A DNA stretch of 64,000 nucleotides from Thalassotalea sp. (GTDB lineage: Bacteria > Pseudomonadota > Gammaproteobacteria > Enterobacterales > Alteromonadaceae). The first letter of the stretch is position 1. Each line of letters starts with the position of its first letter. The notes below the pieces were generated by a model that searched no databases, was not told the DNA's origin, and was given only the letters and a program-made list of their open reading frames with translations. Positions 17,886-28,267 of the stretch are shown in pieces. A program made the translations under genes and the position numbers. The stretch covers positions 1-64,000 of the forward strand of contig JAKVCY010000013.1 of the NCBI GenBank assembly GCA_022448425.1. The letters are read 5' to 3'.

Positions 17886-19244
17886 ATGCAAGACAGTCCA
17901 TTAAGCCTACTTCCTCCGTTTGTTGCCATCGCGATTGCCATTTGGCGAAAAAATGCAATGCTGGCATTACTAAGCGGCGTGATTTTGTGCCACATCATGA
18001 TAACCCAATGGCAACCTTTATCAGGCGTAATGAACTCAGTGGGAGGTATTGCAGAAGTATTTAGCTCTACTGGTAACGTATACATTATTGTTTTTAGCTT
18101 ATTTATTGGCGCGATGGTAAAGCTGCTAAGTGACTCAGGTGCCGTTAATGGTTTCATTAACCATCTTGCAGACTTAAAGCTGGTAAAAGGGAAGCGCAGT
18201 GCGAGCTTACTTCCAACTGTCATTGGCACCAGCATATTTACTGACACAAATCTTAGTATGTTCACCTCAGGTATGGCTAGCCAGCAAGTATTTGACCGAT
18301 ACAAATTGAGCAGAGCACGCTTAGCCTACTTACTTGACTCTACCTGTGCACCTATCAGCATACTGTTCCTCATTAACGGCTGGGGTGCATACGTGCTTGG
18401 GCTGTTAGATGGTTTTAGCTTTGACGATCCAGTCGGTATTTTAATTGGTACCGTTGGTTACAACTTTTACGCGATTGTTGCAGTAGCACTCGCCTATTAC
18501 ACCGCGTACTCAGGCAAGGTATATGGTCCTCTTGCGAATGCTGAACCTCAGTCAGGTATAAGTGAAAGCGAGACTGAGATAAAGTCAGGCCCTGCACGTG
18601 TCATGTGGCTACCACTTATTTCACTGTTAGCCATCACTTTAAGCCTACTTTATATTACAGGCGAAGGTGACATGCGTCGTGGTTCTGGCGCATTTTCAGT
18701 ATTCTGGGCAATAACTGCTAGCTGCGCCATGGTGATTGGCTTAGTGCTTTACTACAAGCTGTTAAGTGTCAAAGAAGTCGCAAGCACCTTTGTTAAAGGG
18801 CTAGGCTATATGGCGCCAGCAGTGATTATTTTGGTGTTGTCTTTCGCATTTGGCGATGCGATTAAGTTATTGGGCACAGGCGGCTATGTCAGTGAGCTAA
18901 TGAATGTAGAAGTGCCGCTTGTACTGATTGCACCTATCTTGTTTATTGTCGCTGGTATCATGGCGTTTGCGACAGGTACATCATGGGGTACGTTTGCAAT
19001 TTTAGTCCCTATTGCCGTGCCAATTGCATTAGAAACTGGCCTACCTGTACCTTTCCTCGTAGCTGCAGTATTAGGTGGTGGTGTATTTGGTGACCACGCT
19101 TCACCAATTTCAGACACTACCGTTGTAGCTTCTATTGCGAGTGGCTGTGACCATTATGAGCACGTTAAGACACAGCTACCGTACGCCTTATTTGCAGCCG
19201 TTATTACATTAATTGGCTACGTACTTGTTGGTTTGGCGCTTTAA
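17886..19244 (+). CDS. Na+/H+ antiporter, NhaC family
   Basis: 452 residues, 11-12 hydrophobic segments. Family features: GTSIFTDTNLSMFTSGM near residue 115, FATGTSWGTFAILVPIAVPIA near 360 and GGGVFGDHASPISDTTVVASIASGCDHYEHVKTQLPYA near 395, the signature of the NhaC/TetA(Na) group. Exchanges sodium (or amino acids in some members) for protons. Its stop overlaps the next ATG (TAATG), so the two genes form an operon. One of three sodium antiporter/symporter genes here. Confidence 0.88.
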   Translation: MQDSPLSLLPPFVAIAIAIWRKNAMLALLSGVILCHIMITQWQPLSGVMNSVGGIAEVFSSTGNVYIIVFSLFIGAMVKLLSDSGAVNGFINHLADLKLVKGKRSASLLPTVIGTSIFTDTNLSMFTSGMASQQVFDRYKLSRARLAYLLDSTCAPISILFLINGWGAYVLGLLDGFSFDDPVGILIGTVGYNFYAIVAVALAYYTAYSGKVYGPLANAEPQSGISESETEIKSGPARVMWLPLISLLAITLSLLYITGEGDMRRGSGAFSVFWAITASCAMVIGLVLYYKLLSVKEVASTFVKGLGYMAPAVIILVLSFAFGDAIKLLGTGGYVSELMNVEVPLVLIAPILFIVAGIMAFATGTSWGTFAILVPIAVPIALETGLPVPFLVAAVLGGGVFGDHASPISDTTVVASIASGCDHYEHVKTQLPYALFAAVITLIGYVLVGLAL

Positions 19245-19930
19245 TGGCGTCGTTTCAAATTGTCGATGACCAACCTGATTTCGTTGTCATCGATAAAGCG
19301 CCGAATGTTAACTTCCACGACGAAGGCAATTTTGGCCAAGGGCTATTCCATCAAGTGAAAACCGTTCTTAGCCTCGAAGAACTCTACCCTGTTCACCGCC
19401 TAGATAAAATAACCTCAGGTTTACTAGTCTTTGCTAAAAACTCAGAAGCTGCGGCTACCTTTCAAAAGCTATTCAGTGAACATAAGATTGAGAAATACTA
19501 TCTAGCACTGAGCACTCAAAAACCAAAGAAGAAGCAAGGCCTAGTCAAAGGCGATATGGCAAAAAGCCGTCGTGGCATGTGGAAATTAATGCGTACCACA
19601 GAAAACCCCGCGATAACGCAGTTTTTCTCATATAGCCTCGGCACAGGTAAACGTGCTTACTTACTTAAACCCCATTCAGGTAAGACTCACCAAATTCGCG
19701 TAGCAATGGCGAGTATTGGCGCGCCAATTCTTGGTGACCCTTTGTATAGTATAGTAGAGAGCGAACGCGGTTATTTGCATGCTTTTGCCCTGCAATTTAA
19801 ATGGCAAGAAAAGAGCTTTGAGTATGAGTTACCTCCTGTTATCGGAGAAGAGTTCACCTCAACAGAGTTCCGCAACTGGCTACAGAGCATGAATAAACCA
19901 TGGGCGTTAGCATGGCCGAAAACGAAGTAG
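19244..19930 (+). CDS. RluA-family RNA pseudouridine synthase
   Basis: 228 residues without an S4 domain. The catalytic motif HRLDKITSGLLVFAK (Asp near residue 51), KYYLAL, and GKTHQIRVAMASIGAPILGDPLY are classical RluA/RsuA signatures. Its single-domain size fits the TIGR01621-type synthases; the RNA target is not evident. Overlaps the nhaC-type gene by 1 base (TAATG coupling). Confidence 0.88.
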   Translation: MASFQIVDDQPDFVVIDKAPNVNFHDEGNFGQGLFHQVKTVLSLEELYPVHRLDKITSGLLVFAKNSEAAATFQKLFSEHKIEKYYLALSTQKPKKKQGLVKGDMAKSRRGMWKLMRTTENPAITQFFSYSLGTGKRAYLLKPHSGKTHQIRVAMASIGAPILGDPLYSIVESERGYLHAFALQFKWQEKSFEYELPPVIGEEFTSTEFRNWLQSMNKPWALAWPKTK

Positions 19931-19964
19931 CGTATTCCATTCAAACTCAAAAACGTCAAGAGCA

Positions 19965-19996
19965 TAAAAAAGCCCATTATATGATGGGCTTTTTCT
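19965..19996. terminator. Bidirectional terminator between pseudouridine synthase and NSS gene
   Basis: AGCCCAT TATATG ATGGGCT flanked by A6 and T5, between two convergent genes. Confidence 0.8.
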
Positions 19997-20040
19997 TAAT
20001 ATCGTTCTATGCACTTATCGCATTTACAGATTACAACACG

Positions 20041-21390
20041 CTATAACAAGCTATGAACAAACACGGCAGCAATTGCTACAGGACATACAAACTTGATGTA
20101 TACCGGCCAAATCTTCCAGAAGAGGCTTGATTCTGCCGCTTCAAAACCTTCTTTGATTTCAGCTAGAAGTGAGGCTCTGTGCCAAATCCAACCCGCGAAT
20201 ACACAACAAAGCATCGCAATGATTGGCTGACCATATTCCGTCGATAATGTTGCAACGAAATCTAACATCACACCTAGATTAGAAATAATACCAAAGCTGA
20301 TCGCAAGAATAATAATACCGATAATTGTCGTGGCTTTCTTACGATCCAAATCATGGCGCTCTACCGCATAAGATACAGGACCTTCTAACATAGAGATAGA
20401 TGATGTTAATGCCGCAATAGACATTAGTAAAAAGAAAGCTAAGCCGATAAATAAACCCAGTGACCCCATACCATCAAATAACGATGGTAATACGGTGAAT
20501 ACCAGTGCTGGGCCAGCTAATAGACTGCCATCATCTGCAAAAATTTGTACCCCTTGGCTTTGCGCCACATACATTGCAGGAATAATTAACAAACCTGCTA
20601 AAAACGCGATACTCACGTCAATTAACGTTACCTGAGCACCTATGGTGACCATATTCTCTTTCTTAGAGATATACGAGCCATAAATAACCATGACAGATGT
20701 ACCAAGAGATAACGAGAAGAACGCTTGACCTAATGCACTTAATAATAAGCTTGGCTCAAGTACACGCGAGATATCAGGGTTAAGGTAAGCATCTAATCCC
20801 TCTGCTGCCCCCTCTAGTGTCATAACATAGCCAATAAGCAAGACAAGAAGGCCAATCATCAATGGCATTAAACGCTTTGACCACTTTTCAATACCATCTT
20901 CTACGCCACGGCGAATAATGAATACGGTGAGAAACATGAATAATGTGGTGAAGAATACGTTGCGTAATATTGAATCACCGACGGCCCATGACGCAACAGC
21001 ATCTGCTCCCGCAATTTGCGCTGCTGACTCTACAGCGAAAGACATCATCCAACCAGCAAGGATGCCGTAAAAACTCAGAATTAAAGCCGCACAAATAATA
21101 CCGCCAAAACCTACGACAAAAGCGAAGCGTTTTTGCCATAGGTTGCTCGACATTTTCTGTAAGCTAGTTACCGCATTCGCTTGGCCATAGCGCCCTATTA
21201 ATATTTCTGCCATAAACGCTGGGTAGGCTAAACAAAATGCTAAGACTAAATAAACTAGTACAAACGCCGCACCACCGTTACTGGCAGTTTGTGTTGGAAA
21301 ACCCCATACGTTACCAAGACCAACTGCAGAACCTGCAGCCGCCATAATAAATCCTAAACGCGAGCTGAACTCGCCTCTTGAAACACCCAT
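20041..21390 (-). CDS. Sodium-dependent transporter, NSS (SNF) family
   Basis: 449 residues and about 11 transmembrane segments. The N terminus FSSRLGFIMAAAGSAVGLGNVWGFP is the family hallmark (sodium site and unwound TM1), followed by GGAAFVLVYLVLA. Length is typical of bacterial LeuT/MhsT-like amino-acid importers. The substrate cannot be read from sequence. No operon partner: convergent with the synthase gene and followed by yajQ on the other side. Confidence 0.9.
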   Translation of the reverse strand: MGVSRGEFSSRLGFIMAAAGSAVGLGNVWGFPTQTASNGGAAFVLVYLVLAFCLAYPAFMAEILIGRYGQANAVTSLQKMSSNLWQKRFAFVVGFGGIICAALILSFYGILAGWMMSFAVESAAQIAGADAVASWAVGDSILRNVFFTTLFMFLTVFIIRRGVEDGIEKWSKRLMPLMIGLLVLLIGYVMTLEGAAEGLDAYLNPDISRVLEPSLLLSALGQAFFSLSLGTSVMVIYGSYISKKENMVTIGAQVTLIDVSIAFLAGLLIIPAMYVAQSQGVQIFADDGSLLAGPALVFTVLPSLFDGMGSLGLFIGLAFFLLMSIAALTSSISMLEGPVSYAVERHDLDRKKATTIIGIIILAISFGIISNLGVMLDFVATLSTEYGQPIIAMLCCVFAGWIWHRASLLAEIKEGFEAAESSLFWKIWPVYIKFVCPVAIAAVFVHSLL

Positions 21391-21553
21391 CTACTATCAA
21401 CTTTTATTATTATATAAGCGCCTTAATTTACTTAAACTCATCCCACAAAGACAAGCTATTTACTCGTAAATTCACTAGGCCATTTAGATATAAATTAAAC
21501 TAGGAGTGTAAACTATTAATTACTTTGGTAATTTACGGCTTACCCTTAGCAAA

Positions 21554-21582
21554 GAAAAAACGAGGGGTTAGCTCGTTTTTTC
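21554..21582. terminator. Terminator upstream of NSS gene / between yajQ and NSS
   Basis: AAAAAACGAG ... CTCGTTTTTT, downstream of yajQ on the minus strand; the symmetrical A and T runs allow both directions. Confidence 0.75.
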
Positions 21583-21621
21583 GATGTGTATACATACTGC
21601 CTAAACTATTTACAGTTTGGG

Positions 21622-22104
21622 CTAGTCGCGAAAGTTATTAAATTGGAATGGCTGATCCATTTCTGCTTCACGCACAAGTTGCATTATCGCTTGTAAATCG
21701 TCACGCTTTTTACCTGTTACGCGCACTTGCTCGCCTTGAATAGCTGCTTGTACTTTAATTTTACTGTCTTTAATTAATTTAACGACTTTCTTAGCAACGT
21801 CTTTTTCGATACCTTCTTGGAATGTAACACGCTGCTGACAGTTTTTACCGGAAAACTCTGGATCAGAAATTTGCATCGCTCGTGGATCGATTTTTCGTTT
21901 CACAAGCTGGTTACGTAAGATATCAACCATTTGCTTCACCTGAAAGTCACCTTCCGCCTTTACGGTCACCGCTGGTGATTTCCATTCAAAGCTTGCTTCA
22001 ACACCGCGAAAATCGAAGCGAGTGCTAAGTTCACGTGTTGAATTTTCAGTCGCGTTACGAACTTCTTCTAAATTAATTTCTGAGACAATATCAAAAGATG
22101 GCAT
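21622..22104 (-). CDS. yajQ: YajQ family nucleotide-binding protein
   Basis: 160 residues, matching YajQ (about 163). It starts [10 protein letters not shown] and has the ESTREL-like [17 protein letters not shown] and [13 protein letters not shown] blocks. YajQ binds cyclic di-GMP in some bacteria and nucleic acids or phage factors in others. Single gene with its own terminator. Confidence 0.93.
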   Translation of the reverse strand: MPSFDIVSEINLEEVRNATENSTRELSTRFDFRGVEASFEWKSPAVTVKAEGDFQVKQMVDILRNQLVKRKIDPRAMQISDPEFSGKNCQQRVTFQEGIEKDVAKKVVKLIKDSKIKVQAAIQGEQVRVTGKKRDDLQAIMQLVREAEMDQPFQFNNFRD

Positions 22105-22362
22105 AGTCTTCTCTCGTTTTTAAATTTGCCCACATAGTATCAAAAAAACGTGTTATTTCTAGCTTGTTCGCCGCTAACTTTCACGCTTTTATCGCAACTG
22201 CTGCTAATTTACACAAATGCTCAATAAACACTGTGTAAGCATATGTATCACGACGATTGCGAACAACGGCTTTTTACTTTCATCTACCCCTGATTCTGTT
22301 ATCATCAAACATGCTTAATCCGCTTTAGTGCGGCCTTGATAATTATCTTTACAGGCATTTCA

Positions 22363-22719
22363 TTGAAGAACCTTCACCATATTTTATTCTCGCTGATATT
22401 ATTGTTAGTGGCAGTCATCATATTTATCGCAGACGACTTCAGAGATGTAATTTTCCAAAATACACAAATAGATACCGTCGGCCACTGCATCGGATTTTTT
22501 ATTCTCACATGGCTTCTAAGTAACCTAGGCAAACTACCTACAACGGCACTTGTTTTTGCCCTTATTGCTTACGCAGCTCTGAGCGAAATTGGACAATACT
22601 ACTTGGGCTTTAGAAATGGGGAATTTAAAGATTTCATTGCCGACGTGATCGGAATTTTACTCTTTGTCGTGCTCAAATGGGGCTGGCTCATTTACGGTAA
22701 AAAGACAGTTAAAGGGTAA
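22363..22719 (+). CDS. VanZ-like integral membrane protein
   Basis: 118 residues from a TTG at 22363 (preceded by AGG at a 7-base spacing); the listed TTG at 22336 would add nine hydrophobic residues. About four transmembrane segments with the VanZ-type features DTVGHCIGFFILTWLL and SEIGQYYLGFRNGEFKDFIADVIG. Small VanZ proteins of this kind have unknown roles in the envelope. It ends 6 bases before the panE-like gene and is probably cotranscribed. Confidence 0.75.
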   Translation: MKNLHHILFSLILLLVAVIIFIADDFRDVIFQNTQIDTVGHCIGFFILTWLLSNLGKLPTTALVFALIAYAALSEIGQYYLGFRNGEFKDFIADVIGILLFVVLKWGWLIYGKKTVKG

Positions 22720-22725
22720 ACGGCA

Positions 22726-23670
22726 ATGAATGTTGTCGTTCTCGGAAATGGTGCTATTGGTAGCCTTTGGGCATATCATTTAAAACGATTTAGCACCGCA
22801 AACGTTTCGATTAAAACGCGCTCTGCACTCGATACTGGCAGTGCTAATGGTACTTATGCTTGCAAGAACAACTTTAGCTTTACTTCCTCTCATGGCCTGA
22901 GCTTACAGATAGAATACACTTTGGCTGATCAGCACAGCCTGCAAAACGCCGATTTGATCATCACTTGCCTGAAATCTACCGAGACAGCATCTGCACTTAA
23001 TGGCCTGTCTCACTTACTATCGAATAACGTAGATATCGTATTATGCCACAATGGGCTGGGTGTCTATGAAGCGCTCAATAACGAACTGAAGCTAAACAAT
23101 CGAATATATGCAATGCTCACCACTCATGGCTGCTTTCGCGCTAGTAAACATCACGTCATTCACACAGGATTAGGACACTGCGACTTGGGCTTACTTACGT
23201 CGCCCGCAGATAAAATGGGCGACAAGGAAAACCAACAACCAGCATGGCTAGAATTCTTAAACCATTCACTACCCTCAGTTTATTGGAGCGATGATATCAA
23301 AGCAAAGCAATGGCTAAAGCTAGCCATCAATTGTGTGATTAACCCGATCACAGCTATCCATAAGATAAACAATGGTAAGGTGGCAGAAAACGTTTTTCGC
23401 CAGCAAATAGAAACTGTAGCTGAAGAAGTGTCCATTGCAGCATGCACTCAAGGAATTCAACTCGCTCCTCAAGATATTGTTAGTACATCATTGGAAGTCG
23501 CTAAAAAGACAAGTAAGAATACTTCATCAATGCTTTCGGATGTACTCGCTAATAGAGAGACAGAAATAGCCAATATCAATGGTTACATATGCGAACTTGC
23601 GACAAAATACGGTTTTTCAGCGAAGGCAAATCAATCACTTTTCGAGCAAGTAAAAAGTTTGTCTGCATAG
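22726..23670 (+). CDS. panE: 2-dehydropantoate 2-reductase
   Basis: 314 residues. N-terminal NAD(P) site VVLGNGAIGSLWA, then LITCLKSTETASAL and HNGLGVYEALN; the catalytic lysine region is KQWLKLAINCVINPITAI (about 205). NADPH-dependent reduction of ketopantoate to pantoate in coenzyme A synthesis. Other ApbA/PanE-fold reductases with different substrates exist, so the assignment is by family likeness. Confidence 0.8.
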   Translation: MNVVVLGNGAIGSLWAYHLKRFSTANVSIKTRSALDTGSANGTYACKNNFSFTSSHGLSLQIEYTLADQHSLQNADLIITCLKSTETASALNGLSHLLSNNVDIVLCHNGLGVYEALNNELKLNNRIYAMLTTHGCFRASKHHVIHTGLGHCDLGLLTSPADKMGDKENQQPAWLEFLNHSLPSVYWSDDIKAKQWLKLAINCVINPITAIHKINNGKVAENVFRQQIETVAEEVSIAACTQGIQLAPQDIVSTSLEVAKKTSKNTSSMLSDVLANRETEIANINGYICELATKYGFSAKANQSLFEQVKSLSA

Positions 23671-23787
23671 CTGCTAGAACAGCTATTTTTGCGCACAAAA
23701 TCGCGTCAAAAGAATGCATAAACGGACGGCGACTAAAGCATGTTAATTGAACACAGGTACGTTAATTGAGAACGTTTATTTAAGACA

Positions 23788-24762
23788 ATGTTATCAAATA
23801 AAAATAGCTTTCGACACTTAGAGCTCATTTCCACTACCTGCCTTGCCCTAATCACTTTTGCGGCGAACTCCGTGCTTTGTCGATTGGCACTAAAAGACGA
23901 ACTTATCGACCCTGCGGGCTTTACTATTATTCGCTTAATGTCGGCAGCAGCGATGTTTGCTTTGTTATTGGCGTTTACGAATAAAAAATCAGAAAAGTTT
24001 GAGACTACAGAAGTCACCAAAGACATTTTCAACAAAACTAAGCTCGAACAAAATAGGCTTGAACAAACTAAGCTCACAAGCAATCACATTAAAAGCTTTC
24101 GATTAAACGACTTAAAATTGCGCTGGAAAAGTGCCCTATCACTATTTGCCTACGCTATCGCTTTTTCTTACGCCTACACCTTGCTGGATGCCGCCAGCGG
24201 CGCACTCATCCTATTCGGTTCAGTGCAGTTAACCATGATAGTTGCTAGCTTTCGTTCTGGGCTTTATTTGAATCCACTCGAATGGCTTAGCATGGCCTTA
24301 TCTTTTGGTGGTTTAGTATATTTAATGTTGCCAAATGCCAGCTACCCTAAACCTACAGGTTTTGCGCTAATGGTACTTTCCGGTATTACCTGGGGCATCT
24401 ATACATTATCTGGAAAACAGAGTCGTCAGCCTTTTCTCGATACTGCACATAACTTTCTGTTAACCCTTCCATTTGTCGTGTTACTTGGGATTGTCACTTT
24501 GGCAACAATTGAGTTCACTTCATTCGGGGCACTTTATGCCCTACTTTCCGGTATACTTGCTTCCGCTTTGGGTTATACCCTCTGGTTTAAAGCCTTACCG
24601 AGTATAACGGCAACAGAAGCTGGTGTACTGCAATTGTCAGTGCCCATTATGACTACGATAGCGGGTGCCATATTATTGTCTGAAGTGATAACTTTACCAC
24701 TGGTAATCTCAAGTACGCTTGTACTAGGTGGCATAGCACTAGTTATTATCGCTAAGAAATAA
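23788..24762 (+). CDS. DMT-superfamily (EamA) transporter with an internal Lys/Gln-rich insert
   Basis: 324 residues, ten hydrophobic segments in two EamA repeats. Between TM2 and TM3 (about residues 70-110) is an unusual hydrophilic insert made of repeats such as TKLEQNRLEQTKL. EamA proteins export metabolites or amino acids; the substrate is unknown. Single gene, 117 bases downstream of panE. Confidence 0.82.
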   Translation: MLSNKNSFRHLELISTTCLALITFAANSVLCRLALKDELIDPAGFTIIRLMSAAAMFALLLAFTNKKSEKFETTEVTKDIFNKTKLEQNRLEQTKLTSNHIKSFRLNDLKLRWKSALSLFAYAIAFSYAYTLLDAASGALILFGSVQLTMIVASFRSGLYLNPLEWLSMALSFGGLVYLMLPNASYPKPTGFALMVLSGITWGIYTLSGKQSRQPFLDTAHNFLLTLPFVVLLGIVTLATIEFTSFGALYALLSGILASALGYTLWFKALPSITATEAGVLQLSVPIMTTIAGAILLSEVITLPLVISSTLVLGGIALVIIAKK

Positions 24763-24824
24763 ATAAGGAAGAAAGAAGGCAGATAGCTGAAGTTAAACGA
24801 GAATTTCAGCTTGATGTAGCTGAA

Positions 24825-24861
24825 AACCCAAAGCCCCGCCAAATGGCAGGGCTTTGGGTTT
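24825..24861 (-). terminator. Probable terminator after thiI
   Basis: Long inverted repeat ACCCAAAGCCC ... GGGCTTTGGGT between the convergent EamA and thiI genes. The T run is weak, but the stem is strong. Confidence 0.55.
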
Positions 24862-24887
24862 ATAAGTCGTTTACCGCAACCTATCGA

Positions 24888-26345
24888 TTATGGGCGATAA
24901 ACGTGCACATTGGCAAAACCGTTGTCGTGCAAGTATAGTGCTTGTAACTTGCTCATCACGCCACGGTCACAATACAACAAGTACTCTTTTGACTTATCTA
25001 GGTCGCCAAATTGCGTGCCTAACTTGAAGAAAGGAATATGCACCACGTCAACACCATCTAACTCCAATGGATTTTCGTCTTCTTCTTCTGGGCTACGGAT
25101 ATCTACAACCACAGTGTTCTCGCCAATTTCAACTAACTCTTTAATAGCGTGAACTTCTTTTTCAGTTTCTTCACCGATATCACGAATATCGAAAACACGC
25201 GCTTGGTCTACAACTTTCTCTAGAATATCAAAATCGAAGTTGCTTTCTTCTTCTTCTTCAACTTTTGACAATATCGCTTTAACTGTCGGTTTCTTAGAGA
25301 TTACACCGCAGTACTCCGGGATTGTTTTCGCGAAATCTTCTGTACCAATTTCGCGAGCAATATCAATAATACCTTGCTTATCGTATGCAGCTAGAGGACG
25401 TAAAATTAAAGTCTCTGTTACACGGTCAATAACATTTAAATTTGTTAACGTTTGGCTAGATACCTGCCCTAAAGCTTCACCTGTAACCAACGCCTGAATA
25501 TTTAGTTTGTTAGCAACCATGCTACCTGCACGCATCATCATACGCTTTAAGATAACACCCATTTGGCCGTTTTCGACTTTCTCTAGGATTTCAGCGACTA
25601 CGGGATCAAAATCAACTGCAATGAATTTCACGCGATGCGATGCGCCATATTTGTTCCATAAGAAGTGGCTTACTTGTCTAACGCCAACCTCGTGGGCCGT
25701 ACCGCCAAGGTTAAAGAATAAGAAGTGCGTACGAGCACCCTTTCTAATCATTTGGAAGCTAGACACACCTGAGTCAAAACCACCAGACATCAACGATAAT
25801 ACGTCTTCTTGCGTTGCGATTGGGAAGCCGCCTAAACCTTTGTGAAGTTCAGTAACGATAAACAGCTTAGCTTTATTGATCTCTAAGCGAATCGTTACAT
25901 CTGGCTTTTTAAGTTTTACCTTCGAAGATTCAACCGCTTGGTTTAAGCCACCGCCAATGTACTGTTCTGCTTTAATCGAGTTGAATTCATGTTCGCCAGA
26001 ACGCTTAACACGCACGCAGAAGGTTTTGTTTTCAATCGTTTTTGCATGAACCGCCAGCGTCTTTTCAAAGATATCGTGTAAGTCAGTAAACTCGTCTTGC
26101 TGAACTTCTAAGAACGAAGCAATACCAGGAATACACTTAAGGGTTTCTACTAACGCGATACGATTTTCTTCCGTATCGTTTTTAGTATTAATCTCAATGC
26201 TATCCCAGTTAAGTTGCGTAGTTACTTGCTCGTCGATGCGACGCAATACGTTCTTGATATTTGACTCAAGAATCTTAGTAAAACGTTTACGAACAGAACG
26301 ACTTTTAATGGCTATTTCAGCTTGCAATTTAACGATGAATTTCAT
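24888..26345 (-). CDS. thiI: tRNA 4-thiouridine / thiazole sulfurtransferase ThiI
   Basis: 485 residues from the ATG at 26345 ([22 protein letters not shown], as in E. coli); the listed 18-residue extension is rejected. Ferredoxin-like and THUMP domains at the N terminus, PP-loop [12 protein letters not shown] (about 180), Cys in EYCGVISKK, and a C-terminal rhodanese domain with catalytic YCDRGVMSK. It thiolates U8 of tRNA and gives sulfur to thiazole synthesis using IscS as donor (iscS is in this window). Divergent from the pomAB/xseB area. Confidence 0.94.
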   Translation of the reverse strand: MKFIVKLQAEIAIKSRSVRKRFTKILESNIKNVLRRIDEQVTTQLNWDSIEINTKNDTEENRIALVETLKCIPGIASFLEVQQDEFTDLHDIFEKTLAVHAKTIENKTFCVRVKRSGEHEFNSIKAEQYIGGGLNQAVESSKVKLKKPDVTIRLEINKAKLFIVTELHKGLGGFPIATQEDVLSLMSGGFDSGVSSFQMIRKGARTHFLFFNLGGTAHEVGVRQVSHFLWNKYGASHRVKFIAVDFDPVVAEILEKVENGQMGVILKRMMMRAGSMVANKLNIQALVTGEALGQVSSQTLTNLNVIDRVTETLILRPLAAYDKQGIIDIAREIGTEDFAKTIPEYCGVISKKPTVKAILSKVEEEEESNFDFDILEKVVDQARVFDIRDIGEETEKEVHAIKELVEIGENTVVVDIRSPEEEDENPLELDGVDVVHIPFFKLGTQFGDLDKSKEYLLYCDRGVMSKLQALYLHDNGFANVHVYRP

Positions 26346-26393
26346 TGATTTCCCCCAGCGCTGGTTAAACTGGCGCGCATTATACACTAGTTC

Positions 26394-26424
26394 AAACAAA
26401 AAGAGCGACTCATGGTCGCTCTTT
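26394..26424 (-). terminator. Terminator after pomAB
   Basis: AGAGCGACTCATGGTCGCTCT with TTTTTG following on the minus strand. It lies in the stretch between the pomB stop and the thiI start, just upstream of the thiI start codon. Confidence 0.7.
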
Positions 26425-26495
26425 CGATATGCATATAGAGATTAGCTTCCGCCAACCCTCTATTAACCTCTCTGTACTAGCGCGTTTTAAATCAA

Positions 26496-27452
26496 CTAAT
26501 TTGCTGACTCGCTTATTGAGATAGGCTCAGTTACTTTTGCCTTACCTTGGTTAATTGATATCTCAACCCGGCGATTGCGACGACGGTTAAGTGCATTGGT
26601 GTTTGGTACTAGTGGCCTTGTGTCAGCATGGCCAACAACCATTAAACGCGTCGGGTCAAACCCCGGCACTTTCACCATTTCATGGGCAATTGCTACTGCA
26701 CGCTGGCTCGATAAGTCCCAGTTTGAACGATAAAGTTCACTGCTAATACCTTGATTATCCGTATTACCCGAAATCATAATTTCGCCCGGTACAGTATTTA
26801 ACAACTCGCCAATATCTTGGATTATCTGTTTAAACTTCGGCTGTAAAAACGCAGAACCTGACGGGAATGAGCCGTTCTCGCGGATGCGAATAGTAATTTG
26901 CTGACCTAATGATTCAAGCTCGATCGCACCGTCTTGAATCTGTTGCTCAAGCTGTTCAGCTATTTTCTTCACTAGCTCATTCACTTGCTCTTGTTGAGCT
27001 TGTTCAAGTTGCTCTTGCGCTTGCTGAATTTGCTGTTGCGACATTTGTGAATCAGTGCTTTGTGACTGACCACCGCGCTCAGTACCGCGCTGCTCTTGGC
27101 GACCACCTGCAGACGTTTCATCACCCGCTTGGAACTCCAACATTTGCTGGGTCATTTCCATAGTCTGCTGTTGAATCACTTCAATAGGCGTTGGCTCAGG
27201 CTTACCCGGCCTGAACTCTTGCGCGATTATGCTAGTACCTTTAGGAATGTCTTTGACCTCGATTTTATTTTGCACACCAAAGGCAAACTTCATCGAGCCT
27301 GCAATTTGCTTAAACTTCAATACATCCATCTCGGAGAAAGACAGTAGTAATACGAAGAAACACATCAGCAGTGACATTAAATCAGCGAAAGTACCCATCC
27401 ACGCCGGCAAACCTGCGGGTGGGCACTTACACTCTGGAGGAGGGCTAGACAT
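26496..27452 (-). CDS. pomB: Sodium-type flagellar stator subunit PomB
   Basis: 318 residues. Residues 15-40 hold the single membrane segment with the essential Asp (TFADLMSLLMCFF), then a long Gln-rich linker (about 105-170) and an OmpA-like peptidoglycan-binding domain (NTDNQGISSELYRSNWDLSSQRA). It forms the stator with PomA and anchors it to the wall. It follows pomA with an 11-base gap, on the minus strand next to thiI. Confidence 0.92.
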   Translation of the reverse strand: MSSPPPECKCPPAGLPAWMGTFADLMSLLMCFFVLLLSFSEMDVLKFKQIAGSMKFAFGVQNKIEVKDIPKGTSIIAQEFRPGKPEPTPIEVIQQQTMEMTQQMLEFQAGDETSAGGRQEQRGTERGGQSQSTDSQMSQQQIQQAQEQLEQAQQEQVNELVKKIAEQLEQQIQDGAIELESLGQQITIRIRENGSFPSGSAFLQPKFKQIIQDIGELLNTVPGEIMISGNTDNQGISSELYRSNWDLSSQRAVAIAHEMVKVPGFDPTRLMVVGHADTRPLVPNTNALNRRRNRRVEISINQGKAKVTEPISISESAN

Positions 27453-27463
27453 AGACTAAGCTC

Positions 27464-28228
27464 CTACTCGTCCGTGGTATCTATGGCACGCTTGCCAGAC
27501 GCAAGATAATTCTTCAGTAACCCTTCGATTACGCGGGGGTTCTGACCATCCTGAATGCCAAGTACCGCATCAAGAATCAAGTTTTGGTTAAGCTTTTCTT
27601 CTTCCATACGAAGCTTGAGTTTGTTCGCAATTGGAATTGCAATTACGTTTGCTAGGAAAGCACCATATAATGTTGTTAAAAGTGCTACCGCCATCGCAGG
27701 GCCTATAGCCTTAGGATCATCCATGTTTGAAAGCATCGCAACCAGACCGATTAGCGTACCGATCATCCCCATTGCTGGGGCTACTTCCGCTAAGCCCATC
27801 AACATGCCAACACCTGTTTCGTGTCTTTCGGTTGTCAAACTAATATCTTTCTGTAGGGTGCCACGAACCACGTCACCATCATGGCCATCAACTAACATGT
27901 CGACGCCCTTTTGCATAAATTCGTTTGAGATTTCAGCCTCTTCTAGGGCAAGGAAACCACCTTTGCGAGCCGCATCAGCCATTTCTACTGACTTTTCGAT
28001 TAGCTCTTCAGGTTTTTCTATTTTGAACATAAAGGCTTTACCGATGATTTTGCCGATGGTAAAGAATTGCCCCATATTGTAGTTAGACAGTACAACGAAA
28101 ATTGAACCACAGAATACGATCAAGATTGATTGCGTATCGACGAACATCGAAATGTCACCGCTGAGAATCATTGCCATCACTATGAAACCGATAGCGCCAA
28201 GCATCCCAACCAGCGTAGCTAAATCCAC
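27464..28228 (-). CDS. pomA: Sodium-type flagellar stator subunit PomA
   Basis: 254 residues, four membrane segments, PomA/MotA length. Starts MDLATLVGMLGAIGFIVMAM, and GMIGTLIGLVAML (about 155) is the ion-channel part conserved with MotA/ExbB/TolQ. The sodium-driven type is inferred from the close match to Vibrio-like PomA and from the partner PomB. Divergent from xseB. Confidence 0.92.
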   Translation of the reverse strand: MDLATLVGMLGAIGFIVMAMILSGDISMFVDTQSILIVFCGSIFVVLSNYNMGQFFTIGKIIGKAFMFKIEKPEELIEKSVEMADAARKGGFLALEEAEISNEFMQKGVDMLVDGHDGDVVRGTLQKDISLTTERHETGVGMLMGLAEVAPAMGMIGTLIGLVAMLSNMDDPKAIGPAMAVALLTTLYGAFLANVIAIPIANKLKLRMEEEKLNQNLILDAVLGIQDGQNPRVIEGLLKNYLASGKRAIDTTDE

Positions 28229-28267
28229 AAAAGCCTCCTAAATAGTGTCTTTAACGACAAAAACTCA

